In this document: piece by piece, positions 52,029-60,493 of the stretch
Layout: each line of letters begins with the position of its first letter
Position numbering within the stretch: the first letter of the stretch is position 1
Assembly (NCBI RefSeq): GCF_026810505.1
Contig: NZ_CP101750.1
Coordinates: forward strand, 7,304,515-7,368,514
Source of the DNA: Streptomyces sp. Je 1-369
GTDB lineage: Bacteria; Actinomycetota; Actinomycetes; Streptomycetales; Streptomycetaceae
DNA length: 64,000 nt
Direction of reading: 5' to 3'
Translations under genes and position numbers: made by a program
The notes under the pieces: model-generated
The model's database searches: none
What the model was told of the DNA's origin: nothing
The model's input: only the letters and a program-made list of their open reading frames with translations

Positions 52029-52883
52029 GTGGGCGGCTCGGACGCGGAGGACAGAGGTGGGGGGCACCCAGGACGCGGCGCGGGGCTCGTCGTGCGGGAC
52101 GTATCCGTCGGGTACGGGCCCGTGCGGGCCCTGCGGCGGGTCTCGCTCGATCTGCCGGACGGCACCGTCGTCGCCGTGCTCGGCGGCAACGGCGCGGGCA
52201 AGTCGACGCTGCTGCGGGCCGTCTCGCGCACGCTCTCGTTCCAGGGCGGCGCGCTCACCTCGGGGTCCGTTCATTTCGGCGGGCGTCGCATCGACGGCCT
52301 CTCGGCGGACCGGGTCGTCGCCGCCGGGATCTCCCAAGTGCCCGAAGGGCGGCAGGTGTTCGCCCGGATGACCGTCACCGACAACCTGCGGGCGGGCGCC
52401 CTCGGCGCCACCGGGTCGCGCGCCGCCAAGGCGGACGCCCTGCGGCGCGTCCACGACCTCTTCCCCGTACTCGCCGAACGCGGCGCCCAGCGCGCCGGAC
52501 TGCTCTCCGGCGGCGAGCAGCAGATGCTCGCGGTCGGCAGGGCGCTCATGGCCTCCCCGCGCCTGCTCCTCCTCGACGAGCCCTCCCTGGGGCTCGCGCC
52601 GCTGATGGCCGCACGCATCGCCGACACCATCCGGGAGATCAACGCGCAGGGCACCTCCGTGCTCCTCGTCGAGCAGAACGCCGCCCTCGCGCTGCGGCTC
52701 GCCACCACCGCGTACGTCCTCGACGTCGGCGAGGTCGCCCTGTCCGGGCCCGCCGACGAGCTCGCCGCCTCCGACGAGGTGCGCCGCCGCTACCTGGGCG
52801 TGGTCGACGAGGACGCGGCGGCCGACGCGACCCGGGGGATCGGCGCACTGCCGACGCTGCGACGCTGGGAGGCCGACCGGTGA
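52029..52883 (+). CDS. livF: Branched-chain-type ABC importer ATPase, LivF-like
   Basis: 284 residues. Walker A AVLGGNGAGKSTLLRA, signature LLSGGEQQMLAVGRAL, Walker B LLLLDEPSLGLAPLMA. The ISQVPEGRQVFARMTV stretch is typical of LivF/UrtE ATPases of the hydrophobic amino acid/amide uptake family. GTG start with a G-rich sequence upstream. First of five overlapping genes; the order here is F-G-H-M-K, with the binding protein last. Confidence 0.92.
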   Translation: MGGSDAEDRGGGHPGRGAGLVVRDVSVGYGPVRALRRVSLDLPDGTVVAVLGGNGAGKSTLLRAVSRTLSFQGGALTSGSVHFGGRRIDGLSADRVVAAGISQVPEGRQVFARMTVTDNLRAGALGATGSRAAKADALRRVHDLFPVLAERGAQRAGLLSGGEQQMLAVGRALMASPRLLLLDEPSLGLAPLMAARIADTIREINAQGTSVLLVEQNAALALRLATTAYVLDVGEVALSGPADELAASDEVRRRYLGVVDEDAAADATRGIGALPTLRRWEADR

Positions 52884-53689
52884 CCGACACATCCGTACCG
52901 CCCCTCGACGTCCGCGACCTCACCGTCCGCTTCGCCGGGCTCACCGCCCTCGACGCCGTCAGCTTCACCGTCCGCCCCGGCACCGTGCACGCCGTCATCG
53001 GACCGAACGGCGCGGGCAAGTCCACCTGCTTCAATGTCCTGTCCGGCGTCTACCGCGCCACCTCCGGCAGCGTCCGCTTCGGGGAACACGAACTCACCGG
53101 CCTGCGCCCGCACCGCATCGCGGAGCTCGGCGTCGCCCGGATCTTCCAGAACCTCGCCCTGCCGCCCCGCGCCACCGTCGCCGACAGCCTGCTCCTCGGC
53201 CGCCACCGGCTGACCCGCGCCGGTTTCGTGGCCGCGGGACTCCGGCTCCCCTCGGCCGCCCGCGAGGAGCACCGCCACCGCGAACGCGTCCGCGAGATAG
53301 CCGCCTTCGTCGGGCTGGAACGCCAGCTCGACCAGCCCGCGGGCGCCCTGCCCTACGGCCAGCAGAAACTCGCCGAGCTCGCCCGCGCCCTCTGCATGGA
53401 GCCGCGCCTGCTGCTCCTCGACGAGCCCGTCGCCGGCATGACCGCCGACGAACGGCGCCGCACCGCGGCCGTCATCGCGGGTGTCCGCGACAGCCTCGGC
53501 ATCTCGATCGTCCTGGTGGAACACGACATGGGGGTGGTGATGCGGCTCGCGGACGCGGTGACCGTACTCGACTTCGGGCGCCGGATCGCCGACGGCGCCC
53601 CCGGCGACGTACAGAACGATCCGGCGGTCGTACGCGCCTACCTGGGCGAGGGCGACCGGACCGGGAACGGAGAGGGACGACGACCGTGA
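52880..53689 (+). CDS. livG: Branched-chain-type ABC importer ATPase, LivG-like
   Basis: 269 residues. Walker A AVIGPNGAGKSTCFNVLSGV, the LivG-type ARIFQNLALPPRATVADSLL, a signature region reading LPYGQQKLAELARAL, and Walker B LLLLDEPVAGMTADE. GTG start overlapping the livF stop by 4 nt. Pairs with LivF to power the LivH/LivM permease. Confidence 0.92.
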   Translation: MTDTSVPPLDVRDLTVRFAGLTALDAVSFTVRPGTVHAVIGPNGAGKSTCFNVLSGVYRATSGSVRFGEHELTGLRPHRIAELGVARIFQNLALPPRATVADSLLLGRHRLTRAGFVAAGLRLPSAAREEHRHRERVREIAAFVGLERQLDQPAGALPYGQQKLAELARALCMEPRLLLLDEPVAGMTADERRRTAAVIAGVRDSLGISIVLVEHDMGVVMRLADAVTVLDFGRRIADGAPGDVQNDPAVVRAYLGEGDRTGNGEGRRP

Positions 53690-54576
53690 CCACCTTCACC
53701 GAGCTTCTCCTCAACGGCATCTCGATGGGGTCGGTCTACGCCCTCATCGCCCTCGGCTTCGTCGTCATCTTCCGCGCCACCGAGGTGGTCAACTTCGCCC
53801 ACGCCTCACTGCTCCTCGCGGGCGGCTACATCACCGCGTCCCTCCACGACGACCTCGGCTTCTGGCCCGCGCTGCTCGTCGGCATCGCGGGCGCCGCGGT
53901 GGTCGGCGCGGCCGTCGAGTTCCTCGTCATGCGCCGCTACCGCGGCTCCGACCACAGCGTGCTCGCCATCGTCACCATCGGCGTCGACATCCTGCTCACC
54001 ACCGAGCTCACCCGCCGCCTCGGCACCGACGTCCTGCCGCTCGGCGACCCGTGGGGCGACGACGTGCTGACCATCGGGCCGATCTCTCTCGCGCACACCC
54101 GCATCGCCGCGTTCGTCGCCGCGGCCCTGCTCATCACCGTCTTCCTCCTCGCCTTCCGCTACACCTCGTGGGGCGTGGCGATGCGGGCCGCCGCGGAGAG
54201 CCCGCAGACCGCAGCGCTGATGGGCGTACGGCTGGGAAGAGTGTCGCTCGGCGCATGGGCGGTCGCGGGGGCGCTCGCGGCCGTGGCCGCGCTGTTCCTC
54301 ACCGTCTTCCCGACGCCAGGACTGGAGCGCGCCACCTCGCTCGCCGCTCTGAAGGCGTTCCCCGCCGCGATCCTCGGCGGCCTCGACTCCACCACGGGCG
54401 CGCTGGTCGGCGGCCTCGTGGTGGGCGTCACGGAGTCCCTCGCCACCGGCTACCAGAGCGAGCTCAGCTTCCTCGGCCGCGGGCTCGGCGACCTCGCGCC
54501 CTACCTCGTCATGACCGCCATCCTGCTGATCCGACCCGCAGGGCTGTTCGGCACGAAGGAGCTCGCCCGTGTCTGA
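53686..54576 (+). CDS. livH: Branched-chain-type ABC importer permease, LivH-like
   Basis: 296 residues, about eight membrane helices, with the family N-terminus NGISMGSVYALIALGFVVIF and NFAHASLLLAGGYITA, and the cytoplasmic coupling region SWGVAMRAAAESPQTAALMG. GTG start overlapping livG by 4 nt. Confidence 0.92.
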   Translation: MTTFTELLLNGISMGSVYALIALGFVVIFRATEVVNFAHASLLLAGGYITASLHDDLGFWPALLVGIAGAAVVGAAVEFLVMRRYRGSDHSVLAIVTIGVDILLTTELTRRLGTDVLPLGDPWGDDVLTIGPISLAHTRIAAFVAAALLITVFLLAFRYTSWGVAMRAAAESPQTAALMGVRLGRVSLGAWAVAGALAAVAALFLTVFPTPGLERATSLAALKAFPAAILGGLDSTTGALVGGLVVGVTESLATGYQSELSFLGRGLGDLAPYLVMTAILLIRPAGLFGTKELARV

Positions 54577-55717
54577 GGCCCCCGTCTCCAAGGCCCCCGT
54601 CTCCGATCCCGTCGAGGCGGTCGCCACGCCCGCTGCCCGCCCCGTCCGTCGTACGCCGCTCAAACGCCCCCGCACCTACCTGTGGGCCGCCGGCGCGGCA
54701 CTCCTGCTCGCCCTGCCGTTCTACCTGGACCGCTTCTGGCTCCAGGCGGGCCTCTTCGCGATGGCCGCCGCCATCGGCGCGATCGGCATCAACCTCCTCA
54801 CCGGCGCCACCGGCCAGCTCTCCATGGGGCACGCGTTCTTCCTCGCCATCGGGGCGTACGGCTACTGCGTCCTCGCGGGCGACGGGGGAGACGGCCTGAC
54901 CGGGCTCGGCCTGCCGACCTGGATCGCCGCGACGCTCGCCGTGGTGATCGCCGGGATCGCGGGCGGCCTCTTCAGCCCCATCGCGGGCCGCCTCAGCGGC
55001 GCCTACCTCGGCATCGCGACCCTCGCGCTGATCTTCATCGGGCAGCACGTGCTCTTCAACGCCCACGACCTCACCGGCGGCTCCAACGGACGCGACGTGC
55101 CGCCCCTGAACGTCTTCGGCATCGCCTTCGACGAGAGCGAGGTGGTGGTCGCGGCCGTCCCGTTCGGCTCCGTCGAGAAGCTCTGGTACGCGGGACTCGT
55201 GCTGCTCGTGGGCTGTGGACTCTTCGCCCGCGGCGTGCTGCGCGGCCGCCCGGGGCGCGCCATGAACGCGATCCGCGACCACCGCGTCGCCGCGGGCGTG
55301 ATGGGCGTCCCGGTGGCCCGCTACCGCGCCGGGGTCTTCGTCCTGTCGTCCATGTACGCGGGCCTCGCCGGGGTGCTGCTCGCCCTGGTCTTCCAGCGCA
55401 CCGTCCCCGACTACTTCGGCATGACGCTCTCCCTGGAATACCTCGCCATGATCGTGATCGGCGGCCTCGGCTCGGTCGCGGGCGCCGTCGCGGGCGCCGC
55501 CCTCGTCTCCCTGCTGCCCCAGCTCCTCACCCGGTACAGCGACGCGCTGCCCCTGGTCTCGGCGCCCGGCACCGGCGGGATCTCACCGGGCGAGGCGTCC
55601 CGGTATCTGTACGGCGCCGCCGTCGTGGCGGTGGTGCTCTTCCTGCCCGGCGGCCTCGTGAGCATCGCCGCCCGGCGCGGCAGGACAAGACCAGGCACTC
55701 CAGGGGAGGAAGCATGA
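54569..55717 (+). CDS. livM: Branched-chain-type ABC importer permease, LivM-like
   Basis: 382 residues with the LivM core INLLTGATGQLSMGHAFFLA, GAYLGIATLALIFI, and the coupling segment GRAMNAIRDHRVAAGVMGVP. A Pro/Ala-rich cytoplasmic tail of about 35 residues precedes the first helix. GTG start overlapping livH by 8 nt. Confidence 0.92.
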   Translation: MSEAPVSKAPVSDPVEAVATPAARPVRRTPLKRPRTYLWAAGAALLLALPFYLDRFWLQAGLFAMAAAIGAIGINLLTGATGQLSMGHAFFLAIGAYGYCVLAGDGGDGLTGLGLPTWIAATLAVVIAGIAGGLFSPIAGRLSGAYLGIATLALIFIGQHVLFNAHDLTGGSNGRDVPPLNVFGIAFDESEVVVAAVPFGSVEKLWYAGLVLLVGCGLFARGVLRGRPGRAMNAIRDHRVAAGVMGVPVARYRAGVFVLSSMYAGLAGVLLALVFQRTVPDYFGMTLSLEYLAMIVIGGLGSVAGAVAGAALVSLLPQLLTRYSDALPLVSAPGTGGISPGEASRYLYGAAVVAVVLFLPGGLVSIAARRGRTRPGTPGEEA

Positions 55718-56976
55718 AAGCACTGACCAGGGCCACCGCGGCCACGACGGCGCTCGCCGCGCTGCTGGCGCTGACGGCGTGCAGCTCGAAGGCGAAGGAC
55801 GACGGGGCCGACGGCGACAAGGGCGCGGGCGGGGTGAAGACCGGCGACGGCGTGACGAGCCAGACGATCGACCTCGGCGTCCTCACCGACATGACCGGCG
55901 TCTACGCCACCCTCGGCAAGAGCGTCACCCAGGCCCAGCAGCTCTACGTCGACCAGACCAACGCGGACGGCGGCATCTGCGGCCGCAAGCTGAAACTCAC
56001 GGTCCGGGACCACGGCTACGACCCGCAGAAGGCCGTCGCCGCCTACACCGAGCTGGAGCCGAAGGTCCTCGGCTTCGCCCAGTTCATCGGCTCCCCGTTC
56101 GTCGCCGCCGTCGAGCAGCGCGTCGACGCCAACAAGGGCCTCGTCCTGCCGCAGGCCTGGTCGGCGAACCTGCTGGGCAGCCCGTACGTGCGCGTGGTCG
56201 GTTCCACGTACGACCTGGAGACGATCAACGCGATCGACTTCCTGATGAAGGAGAAGGGCCTCAAGAAGGGCGACAAGCTGGGCCACGTCTACTTCGAGGG
56301 CGACTACGGAGAGAACGCCCTCAAGGGCTCGAAGCACATGGCCGACGACGCGGGCCTCACGGTCGTCGAGCAGAAGATCAAGCCGACGGACAACGACATG
56401 ACCGCGCAGGTCTCCGCCCTGAAGAAAGCGGGCGTCAAGGCCGTCGTCATCAGCGCGGGCCCCCGCCAGGCCGCCTCCCTCGTCGGCGTCGCGGCGGCGG
56501 GACGCTTCGACGTCCCGGTCATCGGCAACAACTCGGCGTTCGCCCCGCAGCTCCTCGCCACCCAGTCGGGCCCGGCCCTGATGAAGAACTACTACGTGGC
56601 CTCGCCCACGCTGCCCATCGGTGCGGACACGGCAGAGGCGAAGAAGCTCGTCGCCGACTACCGGAAGGCCCACCCCAAGGACTCCCTCGACAACGGCGTC
56701 GTGGCGGGCTGGACGGCGGCGTCCGTCTTCGGTGCGGCCCTGAAGGAGGCGTGCGACAAGAAGGACCTCACGCGCGAGGGCGTCGGCAAGGCGCTCCTGA
56801 CCCTCGACGACTTCGACGCGGGCTTCGGCGTCACCCAGAACTTCAGCGACCCGAAGGCACCCTCTTCGAAGGAGAGCGTCATCCTCCAGCCGGACAAGAA
56901 GGCCACGGGCGGCATGAAGGTGGTCAGACAGCCGAGCGCGGCGGAGGCGGCAACGGGCTACACAGCCGGGGGCTGA
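55714..56976 (+). CDS. livK: Substrate-binding lipoprotein of the branched-chain-type importer
   Basis: 420 residues. The N-terminus is a lipoprotein signal peptide with lipobox LTAC (Cys near residue 23), followed by an Asp/Lys/Gly linker and a Leu/Ile/Val-binding-protein fold (TIDLGVLTDMTGVYATLG; VYFEGDYGENALKGSKHMAD). It delivers the ligand to LivHM outside the membrane. The ligand may be an amino acid, amide, urea or similar; PucR-type control hints at a nitrogen source (inference). The ATG overlaps the livM stop and has GGGGAGGA upstream. Confidence 0.9.
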   Translation: MKALTRATAATTALAALLALTACSSKAKDDGADGDKGAGGVKTGDGVTSQTIDLGVLTDMTGVYATLGKSVTQAQQLYVDQTNADGGICGRKLKLTVRDHGYDPQKAVAAYTELEPKVLGFAQFIGSPFVAAVEQRVDANKGLVLPQAWSANLLGSPYVRVVGSTYDLETINAIDFLMKEKGLKKGDKLGHVYFEGDYGENALKGSKHMADDAGLTVVEQKIKPTDNDMTAQVSALKKAGVKAVVISAGPRQAASLVGVAAAGRFDVPVIGNNSAFAPQLLATQSGPALMKNYYVASPTLPIGADTAEAKKLVADYRKAHPKDSLDNGVVAGWTAASVFGAALKEACDKKDLTREGVGKALLTLDDFDAGFGVTQNFSDPKAPSSKESVILQPDKKATGGMKVVRQPSAAEAATGYTAGG

Positions 56977-56982
56977 TTCTCG

Positions 56983-57016
56983 GCCTGTCCGGCGATTGAG
57001 GACGAGCCCGAAGGGC
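56983..57016 (+). repeat. Streptomyces intergenic repeat motif
   Basis: The segment with GCCTGTCCGGCGATTGAGG followed by ACGAGCCCGAAGGGC matches a short element I recall as very common between Streptomyces genes, usually just after a stop codon. Its function is not established. Confidence 0.55.
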
Positions 57017-57031
57017 GATATACGGCACGCG

Positions 57032-57068
57032 AAGGGGGGCCTGAACCATTCCGGTTCAGGCCCCCCTT
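57032..57068. terminator. Strong bidirectional terminator between livK and pssA
   Basis: Perfect 16-bp inverted repeat (AAGGGGGGCCTGAACC at 57032-57047, complement at 57053-57068) with a 5-nt loop, placed between convergent genes and flanked by A and T on the outer ends. Confidence 0.9.
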
Positions 57069-57086
57069 CACACTGCTCAAGCGCCG

Positions 57087-57941
57087 CTACGGCAATTGCG
57101 CCGCCCGTGCCTCACGCCGGTTGCCGCGGAAGTTGTTCACCCTCCGAGCCGTGGCGAAGAGCGGAATCACCGCGCCCAGGACGAGCTGCAGCGCGCAACC
57201 CGTCTGCAGGAGCAGCTGGCCGCCGGGAGCCTCGAACGCCCACGCCGCGAGCAGCCCCATCGCCGCGACGATCCAGGAGAGCATGGCCACCGCGAGGGGA
57301 CCGCGCGGCTTCGGGTACTCGACGCGGCTGACCATGAGCCAGGCCGTGCCGATGATCGCGAGGAGCGTCGCCACGAAGGGCAGCTCCAGGAGCACGATCG
57401 AGACGACCGTCAGCGCCCCGAAGGGCGACGGCATGCCCTGGAAGGTGCCGTCCTTCACGGTCACGCACGAGAACCGCGCAAGCCGCAGCACCACCGCCAA
57501 CAGCACGACGATCGCGCCGACCGCCGCCACCCGCTGGTGAGCGTCGTCGGCGACCATGCCGTAGACCAGGACGAAGTACGCCGGGGCCAGACCGAAGCTG
57601 ATCAGGTCCGACAGGTTGTCCAGCTCGGCGCCCATCGGCGAGGACCGCAGCTTGCGGGCCACGAGACCGTCGAAGAGGTCGAAGACGGCCGCGCAGAGCA
57701 TCAAAATCACGGCGGTCGCGGCTGAGTGCCGCGCCATGCCGCTCTCGTTGCTGCCCTGGAGGTGCGGGATGAGGATGCCCGTGGTGGTGAAGTACACCGC
57801 CATGAACCCGCACGTGGCGTTGCCGAGCGTGAGGGTGTCCGCTATCGAGAGGCGCAGTGAGAGAGGCATCTCCTCATCGGCCTCGTCCTCCACCGCCTCG
57901 GGCACCCAGCCCGCCTGTGTCTCCGGATCAACCACGGTCAA
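57087..57941 (-). CDS. pssA: CDP-diacylglycerol-serine O-phosphatidyltransferase
   Basis: 284 residues. Makes phosphatidylserine from CDP-diacylglycerol and serine. The CDP-alcohol phosphatidyltransferase motif is complete: FDGLVARKLRSSPMGAELD then NLSD. Six to eight membrane helices follow an acidic N-terminus. The start is uncertain: TTG at 57941 (used here) or GTG at 57935, both overlapping the psd stop. Operon psd-pssA. Confidence 0.92.
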   Translation of the reverse strand: MTVVDPETQAGWVPEAVEDEADEEMPLSLRLSIADTLTLGNATCGFMAVYFTTTGILIPHLQGSNESGMARHSAATAVILMLCAAVFDLFDGLVARKLRSSPMGAELDNLSDLISFGLAPAYFVLVYGMVADDAHQRVAAVGAIVVLLAVVLRLARFSCVTVKDGTFQGMPSPFGALTVVSIVLLELPFVATLLAIIGTAWLMVSRVEYPKPRGPLAVAMLSWIVAAMGLLAAWAFEAPGGQLLLQTGCALQLVLGAVIPLFATARRVNNFRGNRREARAAQLP

Positions 57942-58584
57942 TGCGAGTCACCCCAGCCACGGTCTTCTGACCGACCTCGACGTCCACCTCGACACCCTCG
58001 GGGAGGTAGATGTCGACACGCGAGCCGAAACGGATCAGGCCGATCCGCTCGCCCTGCTCCACCTTCGTGCCCTGCGGCACGTACGGCACGATGCGCCGCG
58101 CGACCGCGCCCGCGATCTGGATCATCTCGATGTCACCGAGCTCGGTGTCGAAGTGCCAGACAACGCGCTCGTTGTTCTCGCTCTCCTTGTTGAACGCCGG
58201 GACGAACCCGCCGGGGATGTGCTCCACGGACGTCACGGTGCCCGCGAGGGGCGCGCGGTTGACGTGGACGTTCAGCGGGCTCATGAAGATCGCGACGCGG
58301 GTGCGCCCGTCCTTCCACGGCATGATGCTCTGCACCACACCGTCGGCCGGAGAGATGACGCGGCCCTGAGCGATCTCCCGCTCGGGGTCGCGGAAGAACC
58401 ACAGCATGCCGGCCGCGAGGGCGGTGGCAGGGACGGCTACGGCCGCGGCGCTCTTGGAGCGGCGCGCGCGGGCGAGGCTGAGTGCCGCAGTGGCGACGGT
58501 GGGCAGAAGCCACGGCGATGCTCCGCGGGCAAGGCGTCCCTGGAGAATGCCGTCGCGTGGTGCAGAGGTTTGGCTGTGGGGCAT
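57928..58584 (-). CDS. psd: Phosphatidylserine decarboxylase, short form
   Basis: 218 residues. Converts phosphatidylserine to phosphatidylethanolamine after self-cleavage that makes a pyruvoyl group. The cleavage region reads GLIRFGSRVDIYLPEG, where the Ser of FGS corresponds to that of the LGST motif. Also seen are ISPADGVVQSIMPWKDG and MSPLNVHVNRAPL. One or two N-terminal helices anchor it. ATG with GAAGGT upstream; an upstream extension of the frame crosses the predicted promoter and is rejected. pssA overlaps its 3' end. Confidence 0.93.
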   Translation of the reverse strand: MPHSQTSAPRDGILQGRLARGASPWLLPTVATAALSLARARRSKSAAAVAVPATALAAGMLWFFRDPEREIAQGRVISPADGVVQSIMPWKDGRTRVAIFMSPLNVHVNRAPLAGTVTSVEHIPGGFVPAFNKESENNERVVWHFDTELGDIEMIQIAGAVARRIVPYVPQGTKVEQGERIGLIRFGSRVDIYLPEGVEVDVEVGQKTVAGVTRIDRG

Positions 58585-58644
58585 GGATGACCTTCGTAGC
58601 GGATGAGGCCGCGCAGGGAATGGGGGACGGCGGCTTTTCCGGAT

Positions 58645-58673
58645 GTTATCGGTTGCGAGCCACAACTGGGCAA
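58645..58673 (-). promoter_or_regulatory. Candidate promoter of psd-pssA
   Basis: On the minus strand TTGCCC, 17 nt, GATAAC: a good match to a housekeeping sigma promoter, ending 61 nt before the psd ATG. Confidence 0.6.
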
Positions 58674-58753
58674 GCCAGGAAGCCGAGTCCGCGGCTGAAG
58701 AGTGTTGACAGGGTGTGATCTTTTTCTCGGCGAAAATGGCCCAAACCGGGCAT

Positions 58754-59959
58754 CTAGCCCTGGAATCGATACTCTTCGAGTAGCCGTCGGCCAATGATCA
58801 TTTTCTGGATCTCGGCGGTACCTTCACCGATCAGCAGCATGGGTGCCTCCCTGTAGAGGCGCTCGATCTCGTACTCCTTCGAGAAGCCGTATCCACCATG
58901 GATCCGGAACGCGTCCTCCACGACTTCCTTGCAGTACTCGGAGGCGAGGTACTTCGCCATCCCTGCTTCGAGGTCGTTTCGCTCCCCGGAGTCCTTTTTG
59001 CGCGCTGCGTTCACCATCATCGCATGGGCGGCCTCGACCTTGGTAGCCATCTCGGCCAGCTTGAACTGAATGGCCTGGTGCTGGGCGATCGCCTTGCCGA
59101 AAGTGTGACGTTGCTGGGCATAAGAGACACCCAGTTCGAAGGCACGCTGAGCGACTCCACAGCCACGAGCTGCGACATTGACGCGTCCGACCTCGACGCC
59201 GTCCATCATTTGGTAAAACCCTCGGCCGGTGACCCCGCCGAGCACACGATTGGCCGGAATTCGCAGTCCGTCCATGATGAGTTCGGTCGTGTCGACGCCC
59301 TTGTAGCCCATCTTGTCGATCTTCCCGGGGATGGTGAGGCCGGGCCGGACCTCTCCGAAGCCGGGCTCCTTCTCCACGAGGAAGGTCGTCATCGACTTGT
59401 GGGGCGCCGTGCCCTCCGGGTGTCCTTCATCACTCCGGCACAGGACGGCCACCAGAGTCGACGTTCCGCCGTTCGTGAGCCACATCTTCTGGCCGTTCAG
59501 AACGTACTCGTCGCCGTCCTTCACGCCCTTGGACGTGATCGCCGACACATCGGAGCCGAGCCCCGGCTCCGACATCGAGAACGCGCCCCGCACCTCGCCG
59601 GCCGCCATGCGCGGCAGGAAGGTCTCCTTCTGCTCCTGCGTGCCGTGCTGCTTGAGCATGTAAGCAACGATGAAGTGGGTGTTGATGATGCCGGAGACCG
59701 ACATCCAGCCACGCGCGATCTCCTCGACGCACAGCGCGTACGTGAGCAGCGACTCGCCCAGACCGCCGTACTCCTCCGGGATCATGAGCCCGAAGAGCCC
59801 CAACTCCTTGAGGCCGTCGACGATCTGCTGCGGGTACTCGTCACGGTGCTCGAGTTCGGTCGCGACAGGGATGATCTCCTTGTCGACGAAGTCCCTGACG
59901 GTGGCCAGGATCTCCTGCTGGATGTCGGTGAGACCGGCGGTCTGCGCGAGTCGGCTCAT
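58754..59959 (-). CDS. mcd: Acyl-CoA dehydrogenase, probable (2S)-methylsuccinyl-CoA dehydrogenase
   Basis: 401 residues. FAD-dependent acyl-CoA dehydrogenase with FSMSEPGLGSDVSAITS, MWLTNGGTSTLVAVL, RIHGGYGFSKEYEIERLYRE and the catalytic Glu in LIGEGTAEIQKMI. In the ethylmalonyl-CoA pathway it oxidises methylsuccinyl-CoA to mesaconyl-C1-CoA; the specific role comes from operon position (last of ccr-meaA-mcl-mch-mcd), not from the sequence alone. It is shorter than the Rhodobacter enzyme as I remember it. Starts 4 nt after mch. Confidence 0.85.
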   Translation of the reverse strand: MSRLAQTAGLTDIQQEILATVRDFVDKEIIPVATELEHRDEYPQQIVDGLKELGLFGLMIPEEYGGLGESLLTYALCVEEIARGWMSVSGIINTHFIVAYMLKQHGTQEQKETFLPRMAAGEVRGAFSMSEPGLGSDVSAITSKGVKDGDEYVLNGQKMWLTNGGTSTLVAVLCRSDEGHPEGTAPHKSMTTFLVEKEPGFGEVRPGLTIPGKIDKMGYKGVDTTELIMDGLRIPANRVLGGVTGRGFYQMMDGVEVGRVNVAARGCGVAQRAFELGVSYAQQRHTFGKAIAQHQAIQFKLAEMATKVEAAHAMMVNAARKKDSGERNDLEAGMAKYLASEYCKEVVEDAFRIHGGYGFSKEYEIERLYREAPMLLIGEGTAEIQKMIIGRRLLEEYRFQG

Positions 59960-59963
59960 GGGT

Positions 59964-60488
59964 TCACTTCTCCGCGTTCTTCGACGGGGCGTTGAGCTCC
60001 GGGCGGCCGGGCTGCTCGCCGCCGCGCTCCTTGATGTACGTCTCGGTGGGCACCATCACCTTGCGGCGGAACACGCAGACCAGCGTGCCGTCCTGCTTGT
60101 AGCCCCTGGTCTCCACGTAGACGATCCCGCGGTCGCTCTTGGACCTCGACGGCGTCTTGTCGAGGACCGTCGTCTCGCCGTAGACCGTGTCGCCGTGGAA
60201 GGTCGGCGCCACGTGCTTGAGCGACTCGACCTCCAGGTTGGCGATGGCCTTGCCGGAGACGTCGGGCACGGACATGCCGAGGAGCAGCGAGTAGATGTAG
60301 TTGCCCACGACGACGTTCTTCCCGAAGTCCGTCGTCCGCTCCGCATAGTTCGTGTCCATGTGGAGGGGGTGGTGGTTCATGGTGAGCAGGCAGAAGAGGT
60401 GGTCGTCGTACTCGGTGACCGTCTTCCCGGGCCAGTGCTTGTACACGGCGCCGACTTCGAACTCTTCGTAGGTGCGGCCGAACTGCAT
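59964..60488 (-). CDS. mch: MaoC-type hydratase, probable mesaconyl-CoA hydratase
   Basis: 174 residues, a single hot-dog domain. The hydratase motif reads CLLTMNHHPLHMDTNYAE; the position that is Asp in many R-hydratases (G-D-x-N-P-x-H) is Asn here, a variation I believe is shared with pathway homologues in Streptomyces. It would hydrate mesaconyl-C1-CoA to beta-methylmalyl-CoA. Five nt separate it from mcl and 4 nt from mcd, so one operon. Confidence 0.85.
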   Translation of the reverse strand: MQFGRTYEEFEVGAVYKHWPGKTVTEYDDHLFCLLTMNHHPLHMDTNYAERTTDFGKNVVVGNYIYSLLLGMSVPDVSGKAIANLEVESLKHVAPTFHGDTVYGETTVLDKTPSRSKSDRGIVYVETRGYKQDGTLVCVFRRKVMVPTETYIKERGGEQPGRPELNAPSKNAEK

Positions 60489-60493
60489 GTGTC

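Noticed and set aside
54682..56976. Long frame running from inside livM into the binding protein
   Set aside because: The real gene starts at 55714 with a ribosome-binding site and a lipoprotein signal peptide; the earlier part is an out-of-frame reading of livM.
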